From Mantis religiosa (Eukaryota; Arthropoda; Insecta; Mantodea; Mantidae), in contig JAUKNK010000058.1 in NCBI GenBank assembly GCA_030765055.1, positions 527,001-591,000 of the forward strand: 64,000 bases of DNA. The letters run 5' to 3'. Below are positions 44,091 to 55,966 of this stretch, piece by piece. A program made the translations under genes and the position numbers. The first letter of the stretch is position 1. Each line of letters starts with the position of its first letter. The notes beneath the pieces were generated by a model that worked only from the letters and a program-made list of their open reading frames with translations, searched no databases and was not told the DNA's origin.

Positions 44091-47000
44091 GAAATTCTAG
44101 TGCTTTACCAGGACGAGCCCAACTCATTTGGGGAATTTAGTGCCATGCTGGCATGTTGCCCAGGGTAGCCCAATGATTAAGAGCAACCAGATGGAGACCT
44201 GGTCTCATATGTTTATCAGAACTCCTAGGGTTTCACCAAGAACAACTCTACTCATTTGTAGAATTTACACCATGCTGGCAAGTTGGCCAGGGTAACACAG
44301 AGTTTAAGAGCAGCCAAGCAGAGACCGGGTCTCATATGTTTTAGACAACTCCTACTGCTTTTCCAGGACAAACTAAACTCATTTGGAGAATTTAGTGTCA
44401 TGCTGGGATGTTGGCCGGTATAGCTCAGTGGTTAAGGTCAGACATACAGAGAGCCGGTCTCGTATGTTTAGGAGATCTCTTACTGCTCTACTGGGAAAAA
44501 TTCAACTCATTTGGAGAATTTAGTGTCATGCTGGCATGTTGCTGAGAGTAGCTCAATGGTTAAGAACATCCAGATGGAGACCCTGTCTCATATGTTTATG
44601 AGAACTCCTAGTGCTTTACCATGACAAACTCAACTGATTTGGAGAATTTAGTGTCATGCTGGCATGTTGACCAGTGTAGCCCAATGGTTGAGAGCGGCAA
44701 GTTGGAGACCCTGTTCCATATGTCTATGAGAAATCCTAATGCTTTACCAGGACAAACTTCACTCATTTGTAGAATTTAGTGTCAGGCTGGCATGTTGGCC
44801 AGGGCAGCTTAGTGGTTAAGAGCAGCCAGACGGACACCAGGTCTCATATGCTTATGAGAACTCCTTGTGCTTTACCAGGACAAGCTCAACTCATTTGAAG
44901 AATTTTGTGTCATGCTTGCATGTTGGCCAGGGTAGTTCATTGGTTAAGAGCACCCAGATGGAGACCCGTTCTCATATTTTTATGAGAACTTTTAGTGCTT
45001 TACCGGGACAAACACAACTCATTTGGATAATTTAGTGTCATGAAGGAATGTTGGCCAGGGTAGTTAGGTGGTTAAGAGCAGCCAGACGGAGACCCGGTCT
45101 CATATGTTTATGAGAACTCCTGGTGCTTTACCTAGAAAAACTCAACTCATTTGGAGAACTTAGTGTCATGCTGGGATGTTGGCCGGTATAGCTCAGTGGT
45201 TAAGGTCAGACATACAGAGAGCCGGTCTCGTATGTTTAGGAGATCTCTTAGTGCTCTACTGGGAAAAATTCAACTCATTTGGAGAATTTAGTGTCATGCT
45301 GGCATGTTGGCCAGGGTAGCTCCTTGGTTGAGAGCAGCCAGACAGAGACCTGGTCACATGTGTTTAAGAGAAATTCTAGTGCTTTACCAGGACGAGCCCA
45401 ACTCATTTGGGGAATTTAGTGCCATGCTGGCATGTTGCCCAGGGTAGCCCAATGATTAAGAGCAACCAGATGGAGACCTGGTCTCATATGTTTATCAGAA
45501 CTCCTAGGGTTTCACCAAGAACAACTCTACTCATTTGTAGAATTTACACCATGCTGGCAAGTTGGCCAGGGTAACACAGAGTTTAAGAGCAGCCAAGCAG
45601 AGACCGGGTCTCATACGTTTTAGACAACTCCTACTGCTTTTCCAAGACAAACTAAACTCATTTGGAGAATTTAGTGTCATGCTGGGATGTTGGCCGGTAT
45701 AGCTCAGTGGTTAAGGTCAGACATACAGAGAGCCGGTCTCGTATGTTTAGGAGATCTCTTAGTGCTCTACTGGGAAAAATACAACTCATTTGGAGAATTT
45801 AGTGTCATGCTGGCATGTTGGCCAGAGTAGCACAATGGTTAAGAACAGCCAGACCGACACCCGGTCTCTTATGTTTACGAGAACCCCTAGTGCTTTACCA
45901 GGAGAAACTCGGCTCATTTGTAGAATTTAGTGTGTTGCTGGCATATTGGCCAGGGTAGCCCAATGGTTAAGAGAAGCCAGATGGTGACCAGGTCTCTTAT
46001 GTTTATGAGATTTCTAGTGCTTTACCTTCAAAAACTCAACTCATTTGGAGAATTTAGTGATAAGCTGGAATTTTGGCCATGGTAGCTCAATGGTTAAGGG
46101 CATTCAGGCGCAGACCTGGTCTCCTATTTGTATGAGAACTCCTAGTACTTTATTGGGAAATACTCAGTTTAGTTGGAGAAATTAGTGTCATTGCTGGCAT
46201 GTTGGCCAGGGTAGCTCAGTGGTTAAGAGCAGCCAGAGAGAGAGACGGTCCTATATGTTTATCAGGACTTCTAGTGCTTTTCCAGGACAAACTCAACTCA
46301 TTTGTGGAATTTAGTGTCATGCTGGAATGTTGGCCATGGTAGCTCAATGGTTAAATGCAGCCAGACGGAGACCCGGTTTCCTAAGTTTATGAGAACTCCT
46401 AGTGCCTTGCCAGGACAAATTCAAGTCCGTTGAACAATTTAGTGTCATGCTGGCATGTTGGCTACGGTAGTCCAGTGGTTAAGAGCAGCCAGATGGAGAC
46501 CCATTCTCATATTTCTATGACAACTGCTAGTGCTTTAGCAGGTCATACTCTAGTCAGTTGAACAATTAAGAGTCATCATGCCAGGTTGGCCAGGGTAGTT
46601 CAATGGTAAGAGCAGCCAGAAGGAGACACGGTCTCATATGTTTATGAGACCTCCTAGTGCTTTACCAGGACAAACTCAACTCATTTGGAGAACTAAGTGT
46701 CATGCTGGCATGTTGGCCAGGGAAGATCAGTGATTAAGAGCAGCCAGACGGCGACCCGGTCTTATATGTTTATGAGAACTCCTAGTGCTTTACCAGGACA
46801 AACTCAACTACCTCGGAGAACTTAGGTTCATTCTGGCATGTTGGCCAGGGAAGATCAGTGATTAGGAGCAGCCAGATGGAGACCCAGTCTAATATGATTA
46901 TGAGAACTCCTAGTGCTTTACCAGGAGAAAATCAACCAATTTGTAGAATTTAGTGTCATGCTGGCATGTTGGCAAGGGTAGCTCAGTGGTTAAGAGTAGA

Positions 47001-50000
47001 TAGAGGGAGACCCGGTCTCATATGTTTAAAGGAATTCCTAGTTCTTTACCAAGACAAACTCAAGTCAGTTTAACAATTTAGTTTCATGCTGGCATGTTGG
47101 CTAGGGTAACTCAATTTTTAAGAGCAGCCAGAGGGAGACCAGGTCTCATATGTTTATGAGATTTCTACTGCTTTACCTTCAAAAACTCAACTCATTTGGA
47201 GAATTTAGTGATAAGCTGGAATGTTGGCTATGGTAGCTCAATGGTTTAAGGGCTTTCAGGCGGAGACCTGGTCTCCTATGTGTATGAGCACTCCTAGTAC
47301 TTTATTGGGAAATACTCAGGTCAGTTGGAGCAATTGGTGTCATGCTGGCATGTTGGCCGAGTAGCTCAGTGGTTAAGAGCAGTCAGACGGAGACCCGGTC
47401 TTATATGATTATCAGGACTCCTAGTGCTTTACCAGGACAAACTCAATTCATTTGTAGAATTTGGTATCATTCTGGAATGTTGGCCATGGTGGCTCAATGG
47501 TTAAGAACAGCCAGACGGAGACCCGGTGTCCTATGTTTATGAGAACTCCTAGTGCTCTAACAGGAAAAACTCAACTCATTTGGAATATTTAGTGTCATAC
47601 TGGTGTGTTGGCCTGGGTAGTTCAGTGATTAAGAGCAGCCAGACGGAGACCCGGCCTCATACGTTTATGAGAACTCCTAGTGCTTTACCAGGACAAACTC
47701 AAGTCAGTTGAACAATTTTGTGTCATCATGCCAAGTTGGCCAGGGTAGCTCAATGATTAAGAGCAGCCAGACGGTGACCCTGTCTCATATGTTTATGAGA
47801 ACTTCTAGTGCTTTATTAGGAGAAACTCAACTCATTTGTAGAATTTAGTGTCATGCTGTCATGTTTGCCAAGGTAGTCATTGGTTAAGAGCAGCCAGACG
47901 TAGGCCCGGTTTCCTATGATTATGAGTACTCCTTGTGCTTTATGAGGACAAACTCAAATAATTCAGAGAATTTAGGGTTATTCTGGCATGTTGGCCAGGG
48001 TAGCCCAATGGTTAAAAACAGCCAGATGAAGACCCAGTCTAATACGGTTATGAGAAATTCTAGTGCTTTACCATGAGAAACTCAACTCATTTGAGGAATT
48101 TAGTGTCATGCTGGCATATTGGCCCGGGTAGCTCAGTGATTAAGAGCAGCCAGATGGAGATCCGGCCTCATACGTTTATGAGAACTCCTAGTGCCTTACC
48201 AGTAGAAACTCAACTCATTTTTAGAATTTAGTGTCATGCTAGCATGTTGACCAGTGTAGCCCAATGGTTGACAGCAGCAAGTTGGAGACCCTGTCTCATA
48301 TGTCTATGAGAAATCCTAATGCTTTACCTGGACAAACTTCACTCATTTTTAGAATTTAGTGTCAGGCTGGCATGTTGGTCTGGGTAGCTGAGTGGTTAAG
48401 TGCAGCCAAATGGAGACCTGGTCTCATATGTTTATGAGAACACTTAGTGGTCTACCAAGACAAACTTAACTCAGTTGGAGAATTGTGTCATGCTGGCATG
48501 TTGGCCAGGGTAGCTCAGTGGTTTAGAACAGCCAGACGGAGACCCGGGGTCATATGTTTGTAAGATTTCCTAGTGCTTTACCAGGACAAGCTCAAGTCAG
48601 ATGAACAATTTAGTGTCATGGTGGCATGTTGCTGAGAGTAGCTCAATGGTTAAGAACATCCAGATGGAGACCCTGTCTCATATGTTTATGATAACTCCTA
48701 GTGCTTTACCATGACAAACTCAACTGATTTGGAGAATTTAGTGTCATGCTGTCATGTTGACCAGTGTAGCCCAATGGTTGAGAGCGGCAAGTTGGAGACC
48801 CTGTTCCATATGTCTATGAGAAATCCTAATGCTTTACCAGGACAAACTTCACTCATTTGTAGAATTTAGTGTCAGGCTGGCATGTTGGCCAGGGCAGCTT
48901 AGTGGTTAAGAGCAGCCAGACGGACACCAGGTCTCATATGCTTATGAGAACTCCTTGTTCTTTACCAGGACAAGCTCAAGTCAGTTGAACCATTTAATGT
49001 CATGCTGGTATGTTGCTGAGAGTAGCCCAGTGGTTAAGAGCAGCCAGCCAGATGGTGACAGTCTCCTATATTTACGAGAACTCCTAGTTTTTACTGGGAA
49101 AAAATCAAGGCATTTGGAGAATTTAGTGTCATGCTTGTATGTCGGCCAGTGGAGCTCAGCGATTAAGAGCAATTAAACCGAGACCCAGGCTCATATGTTT
49201 ATCAGAACTCCTAGTGCTATACCTTCAACAGCTTAACTCATTTGGAGAAATTAGTGTCAAGCTGGAATGTTGGCCGTGGTAGCTCAGAGGTTAAGAACAG
49301 CCAGACGTGGACCCGTTCTTGTATGTTTATGAGATGTCCTAGTGCCTCACTCGGAAATGTTCAACTCATCTGGAGAATTTAGTGTCATGCTGGCAAGTTG
49401 GCCAGGATATATCAATTGTTGGAAGCAGCCAGACGGGGACCTGGTCTCATATGTTTATGAGAAAGCTTAGTGGTTTACCAGGATAAAGTAAACTCATTTG
49501 CAGAATTTAGTGTTATGCTGGAATGTTGGCCTTGGTAGCTCAGTGGTTAATAGCAGCCAGATGGAGGCCGGGTCTTGTATGTTTATGAGAACTCCTAGTG
49601 CTTTACCAAGAAAACTCAAGTCAGTTGAACAATTTATTTTCATGCTGGCATGTTGGCTCGGTTAAACAATTTTTAAGAGCAGCCAGAGGGAAACACTATC
49701 TCATATGTTTATGAGAAATTCCAGTACCTTTCCAGGACAAACTAAACTCATTTGGCAACTTAGCGTCATACTGCCATGATGGCCAGGGTAGTTCATTTGT
49801 TAAGGAAACCCAGATGGAGAACTAGTCTCATATATTTATGAGAACTCCTAGTGCCTTGCCAGGACAAACTCAAGTCAGTTGAACAATTTAGTGTCATGCT
49901 GGCATTTTGGCCAGCGCATTTCATTGGTTAAGATAACGCAGATGGAGACCTAGTCTCATATGTTTATGAGAACTCCTAGTGCTTTAACAGGACAAACTCA

Positions 50001-50183
50001 ACTAATTTGGAGAAATTAGTGTCATGCTGGCATGATGGCCAGGGTAGCTCAATGGTTAAGAGCAGCCAGACGGAGACTTGGTCTCATATGTTTATGAGAA
50101 CTACTAGTGCTTTGCCTGGACAAACTAAACTCATTTGGAGAATTTAGTGTCATGCAGAAATGTTCGCCAGGGTAGCCCAATGG
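44091..50183 (+). repeat. tRNA-like satellite array, right block
   Basis: About 48 more units of the same roughly 128-bp repeat as 37202-39758. Multi-unit segments recur. 44085-44500 matches 45364-45780 (offset 1279 bp, ten units). 39386 onward matches 44863 onward. 44536-44850 matches 48626-48960 (offset about 32 units). 49960-50183 matches 37470-37690. The last unit is cut at TTAA by the piggyBac element. Confidence 0.93.
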
Positions 50184-50187
50184 TTAA

Positions 50188-52797
50188 CCCTTACCGGTCG
50201 AATACGCTGGTAAAAATTTTCGCCAGCTGGTCGTAGGGATTTCCACATTCCTGTGCCAGGGATTTCTAATGAAAATGTTTGTGCAATAAGGACCTAAGTG
50301 GGCTGACCATGCATCCCCGAGAGCCAGGTAGACGGAAGGAACATACAATGCGGTAACTCTCATGCAGTTTTCAACACATGCGTAAATATTAGCAGAAACT
50401 AAGATAAAATTGCACTCACATGTTTCTGAGGCAAATGGTGCTCGGCGATTTCCTTAGGAAATCCAAAATTGTTTGTCGCTGCACTGTAATGTTTAACTCA
50501 TTTTTGTCCATATCTAAAAGTATATAAGTTGCACGTTTGTAAATGTACGAAAACAATCCTTGAAGAACCAAAGTTTTTGTATGTGTACACTGTAATGTTT
50601 GGTCAATTTAAACGTATGCATATTTACACTTGTATAAATGGTTCACTTTTTTAAATGTACGTGAACACTAAATATGGGAAATAAATACTGTAAAGGGGCT
50701 GAGGAAATGACTAAGAACCTTATTTGCATTTATATTCCTGTAATGTGTGATACCGTTCGAAACATTGGCCGGGACACAAAGCACGCTGGTTGGAACATGT
50801 TTTGCAGTAATAATATGTTTCCTTTCTTGCTCCTTTTACCTTCCTGTTGCTGCAGACAATACAGTCTTTGTGTTTCTTATTTTCAAAATGGTATATGAAA
50901 TGATTGGTATTGTTTAGACGTTCTTCTGTTTCCACCGTACCGGGGTGACATCTCTTCCTTGGATTTATAATATTCCCTACTAAACTTTGAACTAGAGAAC
51001 GGCGAAACTGAAGGTGGCTCATTATCTTGTTGCTGGATTGCAAATTTTGTTTATGGCAACTGTAAAGGATATACGAATTTACGATGCTCACTTCAAGACA
51101 CCAAAAGAACAGTTTTCTCCACCATTTAAAAGATTTTCGTAAAAATGCATACGTTGCACAGTAATGGTCATTTCGGTCAACCCCGCCCATGTTCTTAGTG
51201 TAATTTAACACACAAAGTGGTTTCATTATTTCTTTTTCTAGTCCTCCTTTTTGTATTGTGCTAACCTTCTCCATCGAAGTATCGTGATAGGTGGAAATCA
51301 TAATGACGGGTCTTTTATCTTTCCACCCTAAAATGAGAACTTCATTTTTACGAAAACCAGACACATCCCCACTCTTCAACTTCTTGAAGGCTCCTTGCCT
51401 AACAGGTCGTGGGTTCCCAGCTCTGCCAGCAATTATTGTGCCTGTTGAATGACATTTTCGCTGATAAAGTTCTTGTGCCAGATCAACACTACTGTAATAA
51501 CGATCTGTGAATAAATGATACCCTGTTATGTCATTTGTACATTTCTGAAGGCGTGACATTAGAGACAACACAATCCTGGTTGTGAAACTTTTATTTTCAA
51601 ACGGTAAACTACAAACATCGGGGGTAATTTTGCCATAATATGGGATAATACTATGAATATAGCCCGTTGCACTGTCAGCTAAAACAAACAAACGAAGTCC
51701 CCATTTTGTAGGCTTCTTGGGGTTATATGTTTTAAAAATTATATGTCCTTTAAAACCAACAGTAGATTCATCTATGGCAATGTTTTGACCAGGTACAAAA
51801 TGCTGCTGGAATTTTTTTTCTATATGTTCAACAACTCCATGAACTTTTCTAGTCCGCCTAAGTACTGCATTTGTTTCACTTACTGTGTCATTTCCCACGT
51901 GAAGCGTCCAAAATATTTGTAGAAAACGATCCCTAGCCATTACATCACGAAAAAATTTAATTTCAGTCTTCCAATCTGAAGAAAAATAATCTTTTAATTC
52001 TGGAATTGGTACCATACCCATATTATCATGCCCAAAAAGGCTTTCATTTCACTTAAACTAACACTCCTCCATTTCCGCCAAATAGAACGAGGGCTCATTT
52101 CTATTTTTGAGATATTTTCTTCGGCATATCTATTTGTTTCGGCAACTATTTCACTAATCAGTTCATCATCGAAAAGCAAAGAAAATAGTCATATGGAGTA
52201 GCATCATAACCCAAATTTACCTTAGGGCCTGAACTTTTGCTAAAATTATGCTTTACATGCGTTAAGTCATTTGCGCTTACTGCATACCACCCATCTCCGT
52301 CGGCCTGGCTATCGCGAACACCGGTACCAACTGCACTTAGTCCGTTGTTGTCCTCACAGTCACTGGACGCGCTACTTGAAGCAGAACTCGCAATTTCAGC
52401 TTCTTCCGCAAAATCCAAATCGTCATCACTATTATCATTTAGCACTTCCTGTAGAAGATGCCCCAATGCTTCATCATCTTCAGGATTTGATACCCTATAA
52501 ACACGTTTAACACGCACAGGTGTAACACTTGTTGAAGCCATGATGAAGTTCAAAAACAACTATTTTCAATTCCCTCTAGAAACCCTATGAATTAAAATTT
52601 ACTCACTAGAGGGCATTTCAGGACGAACGTAATAGTCTGTACTACTAGTTCGTGCCGCTCTCTGGGAAAAAATCTTCGCACTTCATTGAAAAAAATCCTT
52701 GTAAACACCCTCCCAACGTTGTCGACTATATGTCGACATACGACCGCAGCGGCCGGCTTACCCTGTCGACATAGTATCAACATCCGACCGGAAAGGG
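50188..52797 (-). mobile_element. piggyBac-type DNA transposon
   Basis: The 2610-bp element has TTAA on both sides (50184-50187, 52798-52801) and short terminal inverted repeats CCCTTACCGGTCG / CGACCGGAAAGGG (one mismatch). The minus strand carries a PGBD4-like transposase. The 530 bases before 50720 on the left have no coding sequence. The left flank is satellite; the right flank is not. Confidence 0.93.
50720..52541 (-). pseudogene. piggyBac (PGBD4-like) transposase with two frameshifts
   Basis: Three frames make one protein. The first is an acidic N-terminus (from ATG 52541, MASTSVTPVRVKRVY, to DATPYDYFLCF). A break near 52185 is followed by LFDDELISEIVAETNRYAEE and RKWRSVSLSEMKAFLGM. A break near 52022 is followed by the main 433-codon frame. 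In that frame the three catalytic Asp are present: AIDESTVGFKG (84), LFTDRYYSSVDL (173) and GGVDRNDHY (282/285). A C-terminal Cys-rich finger (CIVCSN...YYYCKTCSNQRALC) completes the family pattern; it contributes to end recognition in characterised members. Both lesions look like single-base indels, so this is a recent loss. Confidence 0.88.
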
Positions 52798-52801
52798 TTA
52801 A

Positions 52802-53028
52802 CGCCCGCTTTTATTACATACGGCACCGCAGGCGGTGACACTGGTGATACATGAGATGAAGATGGAGCACCCGTGGAATGAGACGGCGGGGTAACCCGGA
52901 GGCCCCGGAGAAAACCCGCACCAGCGCAGTGTTGTCCAACACAAATCTCACTTTGCGGTCGCTTAGGATCGAACCCGGGCCGCCTTGGTGAGAGCCAAGC
53001 GGTCTAACCACTGAGCCACGGCGTGGCC
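52802..53028 (-). mobile_element. tRNA-derived SINE, family 2
   Basis: Read on the minus strand it starts GTGGCCACGCCGTGGCTCAG, with A-box TGGCTCAGTGG and a B-box-like CCGGGTTCGATCCT about 40 bases on, giving the tRNA-like head. The body contains GGTGCGGGTTTTCTCCGGGG and CCTCCGGGTTACCCCGCC and ends near AATAAAAGCGGGCG. It adjoins the cut end of a BEL element on the right and the piggyBac target site on the left. Confidence 0.75.
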
Positions 53029-55446
53029 ACTATTCTTTGGAGATCTTGATCATCAGGATGCATTTTCACTCGCCTGTACACCTTAGAAATGTCAGCTGAG
53101 AATGCATAGCGATAAGTTCTGAATCGTAAAATTATGGAGATAAGGTCATCCTGAATAATAGGACCCAACTTCAGCACATCATTCAAGGATAGCCCTGAAG
53201 ATGACTGCGCAGATGCATCTAATACAACTCTGGTGTGAGTAGTAGTAGACAAAGGTTTGAAAACTGCATGATGCGGAAGATAGTAACAAGGTTCGCCTTC
53301 CTTTGGTGGTGACACTTGCTTCATGTGCCCCATGGATTCATATTCAGAGAGAAATTGAGTGTAATCTTCTTTAAGTGTGATGTCGTTTTGAAGACGTCGT
53401 TCTAAGTGCATAAAGCGATTGATGGCTTGCTGTCTAGATTCACCTAAGCGATTTTTGTCCTCCTTGATGGGTAGACGAACTGTAAAGCTACCATCGACAT
53501 TACGAGTGGTTGTTTTTACATAATATTCTTCACACTCCTTTTCCTCCTTAGTAAGAACATGCTGAGGAAATTCTTCCAAATCCCAGATACGTCTTAACTG
53601 TGTGTCAAGGTTATCAGTGCTTATGAAGAAATTATGCTGAGGCGAAGACTTAGCCTTGTACTTGTATGATGACCTTGGCCTGATATTATCAAACCGAGGG
53701 CTGTGCTGACTAGTATAGGATGTCCTTGTTTCTTTAAGGTTTTCCCATGCAATAACTCGAAGAATAAGGAACTTCCGATTAGGATTTCAACTTCATCAAG
53801 AATGTTGAACCTAGGATCTGCTAATGGAATGCTAGAAGGAATATTCCAGTTGCACAAATTTATATGTGTGGAAGATAGTTTTCCTGTTATACGAGGAAGT
53901 ACTAGACATTCAATTTTAGTCTTAAAATCATGTACCATAGATTTCAGATTGACCTGAACATGGTGTGTGGCCGTAGAAATGGTGCCATTTATACCATTGA
54001 TAGGCGTATCAGCTGTCACCTTGTTAAGCTGTAAGCGCTTCGCAAGATCTGCAGTTATGAAATTGGATTGACTGGCAGAGCCGAGGAGTGCTCTACATTG
54101 TATGAGATTACCATATCTGTCTTCCACCTGCACTAGTGCGGTGGCAAGCAAAATCTGCTCTGTGGATTTTGATTTAAAAGAACAGTAGCTAGATGGCACG
54201 TCAATTGTTCTAGTTGAATCATTTACAGGACTAGATGAAGTTGCACGTGAAGAATTTTTTCTGTTACTATCATGAAGCAACTTGCTGTGAGTGGATGAGC
54301 CACAATTGCAGTATGAGACACGATTACATTTACTTGATATGTGATTAGGAGCAAAGCAATTGGCACAAAGGCGCTTGGATTTAATGAACGTCCAACGCTT
54401 ATGCACATTAAGATTTTTGAAGTCATCACAATTATGTAGCATGTGATTGCACTGACAAAATGGACATACACGATCACTCATGGATAAGTAAGAGTGTTTA
54501 CTGTCTCTGCTGTTGGGCTTAACTGCCGTCTTGTTACATGCAGTGTTAGCAAGCAATTCAAAAGAGTGTGCTCTTGCTTCTAAAAAGTGCATAAGATCCT
54601 TCAAAGAAGGGAAGTTTTGAGAATCTATTTTACTCTCCCATTCTCTGCGTGTGGTGTCAGACAAATGTTCTAGGAGAAGTTGCATTAAAATGAGTTCATG
54701 CAAAGGCACTTCAAGTTTTAATGCTTCAATGGCATTCAAGTTATTTTGAAAATGATTGAGCAAGGTACGTAGTTCATTTACTGTTTCCTTATGCATTACT
54801 GGTAGTGCTAATAATTTTTTTATATGAGCTGTAGCTATTAATCTTGTATTGTTATAGCGTGAGCATAGGAGCTCCCATGCTACATCAAAATTTTCACTAG
54901 TGACAGGTATGTTCTGTATTACTGAATAAGCTTGTCCCTTGAGAGAGGAAAGTAAGTAATGATATTTCTGAATAGCATCTAAAGCTTGGTTGTTTACCAC
55001 TAAGCTTGTAAAAGTGTCATAGAAATGTTTGACATGAGTGACATCACCCTCAAATTTAGGTAATTGTATCACAGGCAGTTTGATAGCTTTAGCTGCTTGT
55101 GACGATTGCGACTGCACTGTGTGCATCTAATGTCCAGAACCATTTTCTTGCTGTTCATGATCCTGTATTAATTCAGCTAACCTAGCCTTCAATTCGATGT
55201 AACTGTTTCTTGTTTCCTCCTTGTGTTCTGCATGCATAGCTAATTCAGTTTCCGGTTCCACAAGAGATTCAATTTGGGTCTGAATAGCTTCTTATTTGTC
55301 CCAAATTTCACTTAAGTTATCGAAATTAGCACTCAATATGAAAATGTTGACCTGTTCTGGTAATTTATCAAGAAATTTTCGAACAAAGGTAAATTCTCTT
55401 TTGATTATACCCTTTCGTTGACAAGAGCTTTCAAATCCTGCTCCAT
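53029..55446 (-). pseudogene. BEL/Pao gag-pol: Gag, zinc knuckles, protease, partial RT
   Basis: The frame begins near ATG 55446, has a frame change near 55405, a TAA near 55290 and a TAG at 55127-55129, then 501 open codons. Gag: KLPVIQLPKFEGDVTHVKHF, SRYNNTRLIATAHI, LMQLLLEHL. Knuckles: CPFCQCNHMLHNC and CANCFAPNHISSKC. Protease: the active site reads RALLGSASQSNFIT, where the family has Asp-Ser-Gly, so it is probably dead. After another frame change (53580-53700) RT gives YYLPHHAVFKP, RVVLDASAQSSSGLSLND and FSADISKVYRRV, ending at 53029. It cannot make a working polyprotein. Confidence 0.85.
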
Positions 55447-55602
55447 ATTGAATGGCTATGAGACTTGCTTAAAGGAGAGAAAGAAAGAAAAGGAATGTTC
55501 TGACCAGAAATGTGTTGCGATGCAGGCTTCTGCGTCATTGCGAATGAAATGCTGATCATCTGCTGCGTAGAACCCGATGCCTGGCATCCTGGGGCCCACT
55601 GA

Positions 55603-55873
55603 TGTACATCCATGCAGAAGAAACTGTTGTGCTGCACAATAAATATCGGCCCGTGAAGGATCAATGTTCGAGTCGTGCTTAATTTAATGCGGAGGACCAC
55701 CTTGATTTTAGCTGTAACCAAGGAAACTGATTTTGTGGACTGTACTCGATAGAGCTGTATTCATATCTCTAGATAAATTTATTGCACACACTGCAGTTCT
55801 TATGTGAATAATAATGAAAACAACAATACATTTAATATTTGAGATAAACTAAAACGGTTCTTTCATTGCAACA
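55603..55873 (-). repeat. Candidate 5' LTR of the BEL/Pao element
   Basis: On the minus strand it begins TGTTGCAATGAAAG and ends GATGTACA, with an AATAAATTTATC poly(A) signal inside. It is followed by TCAGTGGGCCCCAGG, a plausible primer-site region. Because the 3' LTR is lost, the borders rest on the TG...CA ends and on the distance to gag. Confidence 0.45.
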
Positions 55874-55966
55874 ACAGCTGCACGCAGCCACACAACGGAG
55901 CACATCACATGTCTAACTAAAAAGGAAGAAGAAGCCTCTTTTCTTGCGCGCTGGCGAGTCACATGA

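Larger units (their letters stand above)
53029..55873 (-). mobile_element. BEL/Pao LTR element, 3'-truncated
   Basis: On the minus strand a candidate 5' LTR (55873-55603) and gag are followed by protease and the first part of RT. The element then stops at the SINE. RNase H, integrase and the 3' LTR are missing. The DUF1759-type gag, the CCHC region and the DUF1758 protease in one polyprotein are diagnostic of BEL/Pao. Confidence 0.85.

Noticed and set aside
37202..50183. Regularly spaced repeats as a possible CRISPR array
   Set aside because: Whole units of about 128 bp are repeated with gradual divergence; there is no constant repeat with unique spacers and the genome is eukaryotic.
37202..50183. 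Tandem tRNA genes, because each unit has an A-box-like GGTAGCTCAGTGG
   Set aside because: No B-box, no acceptor stem pairing and no anticodon arm can be built.
52814..53011. 65-codon minus-strand frame beside the BEL RT
   Set aside because: It falls inside the tRNA-derived SINE and is explained by it.
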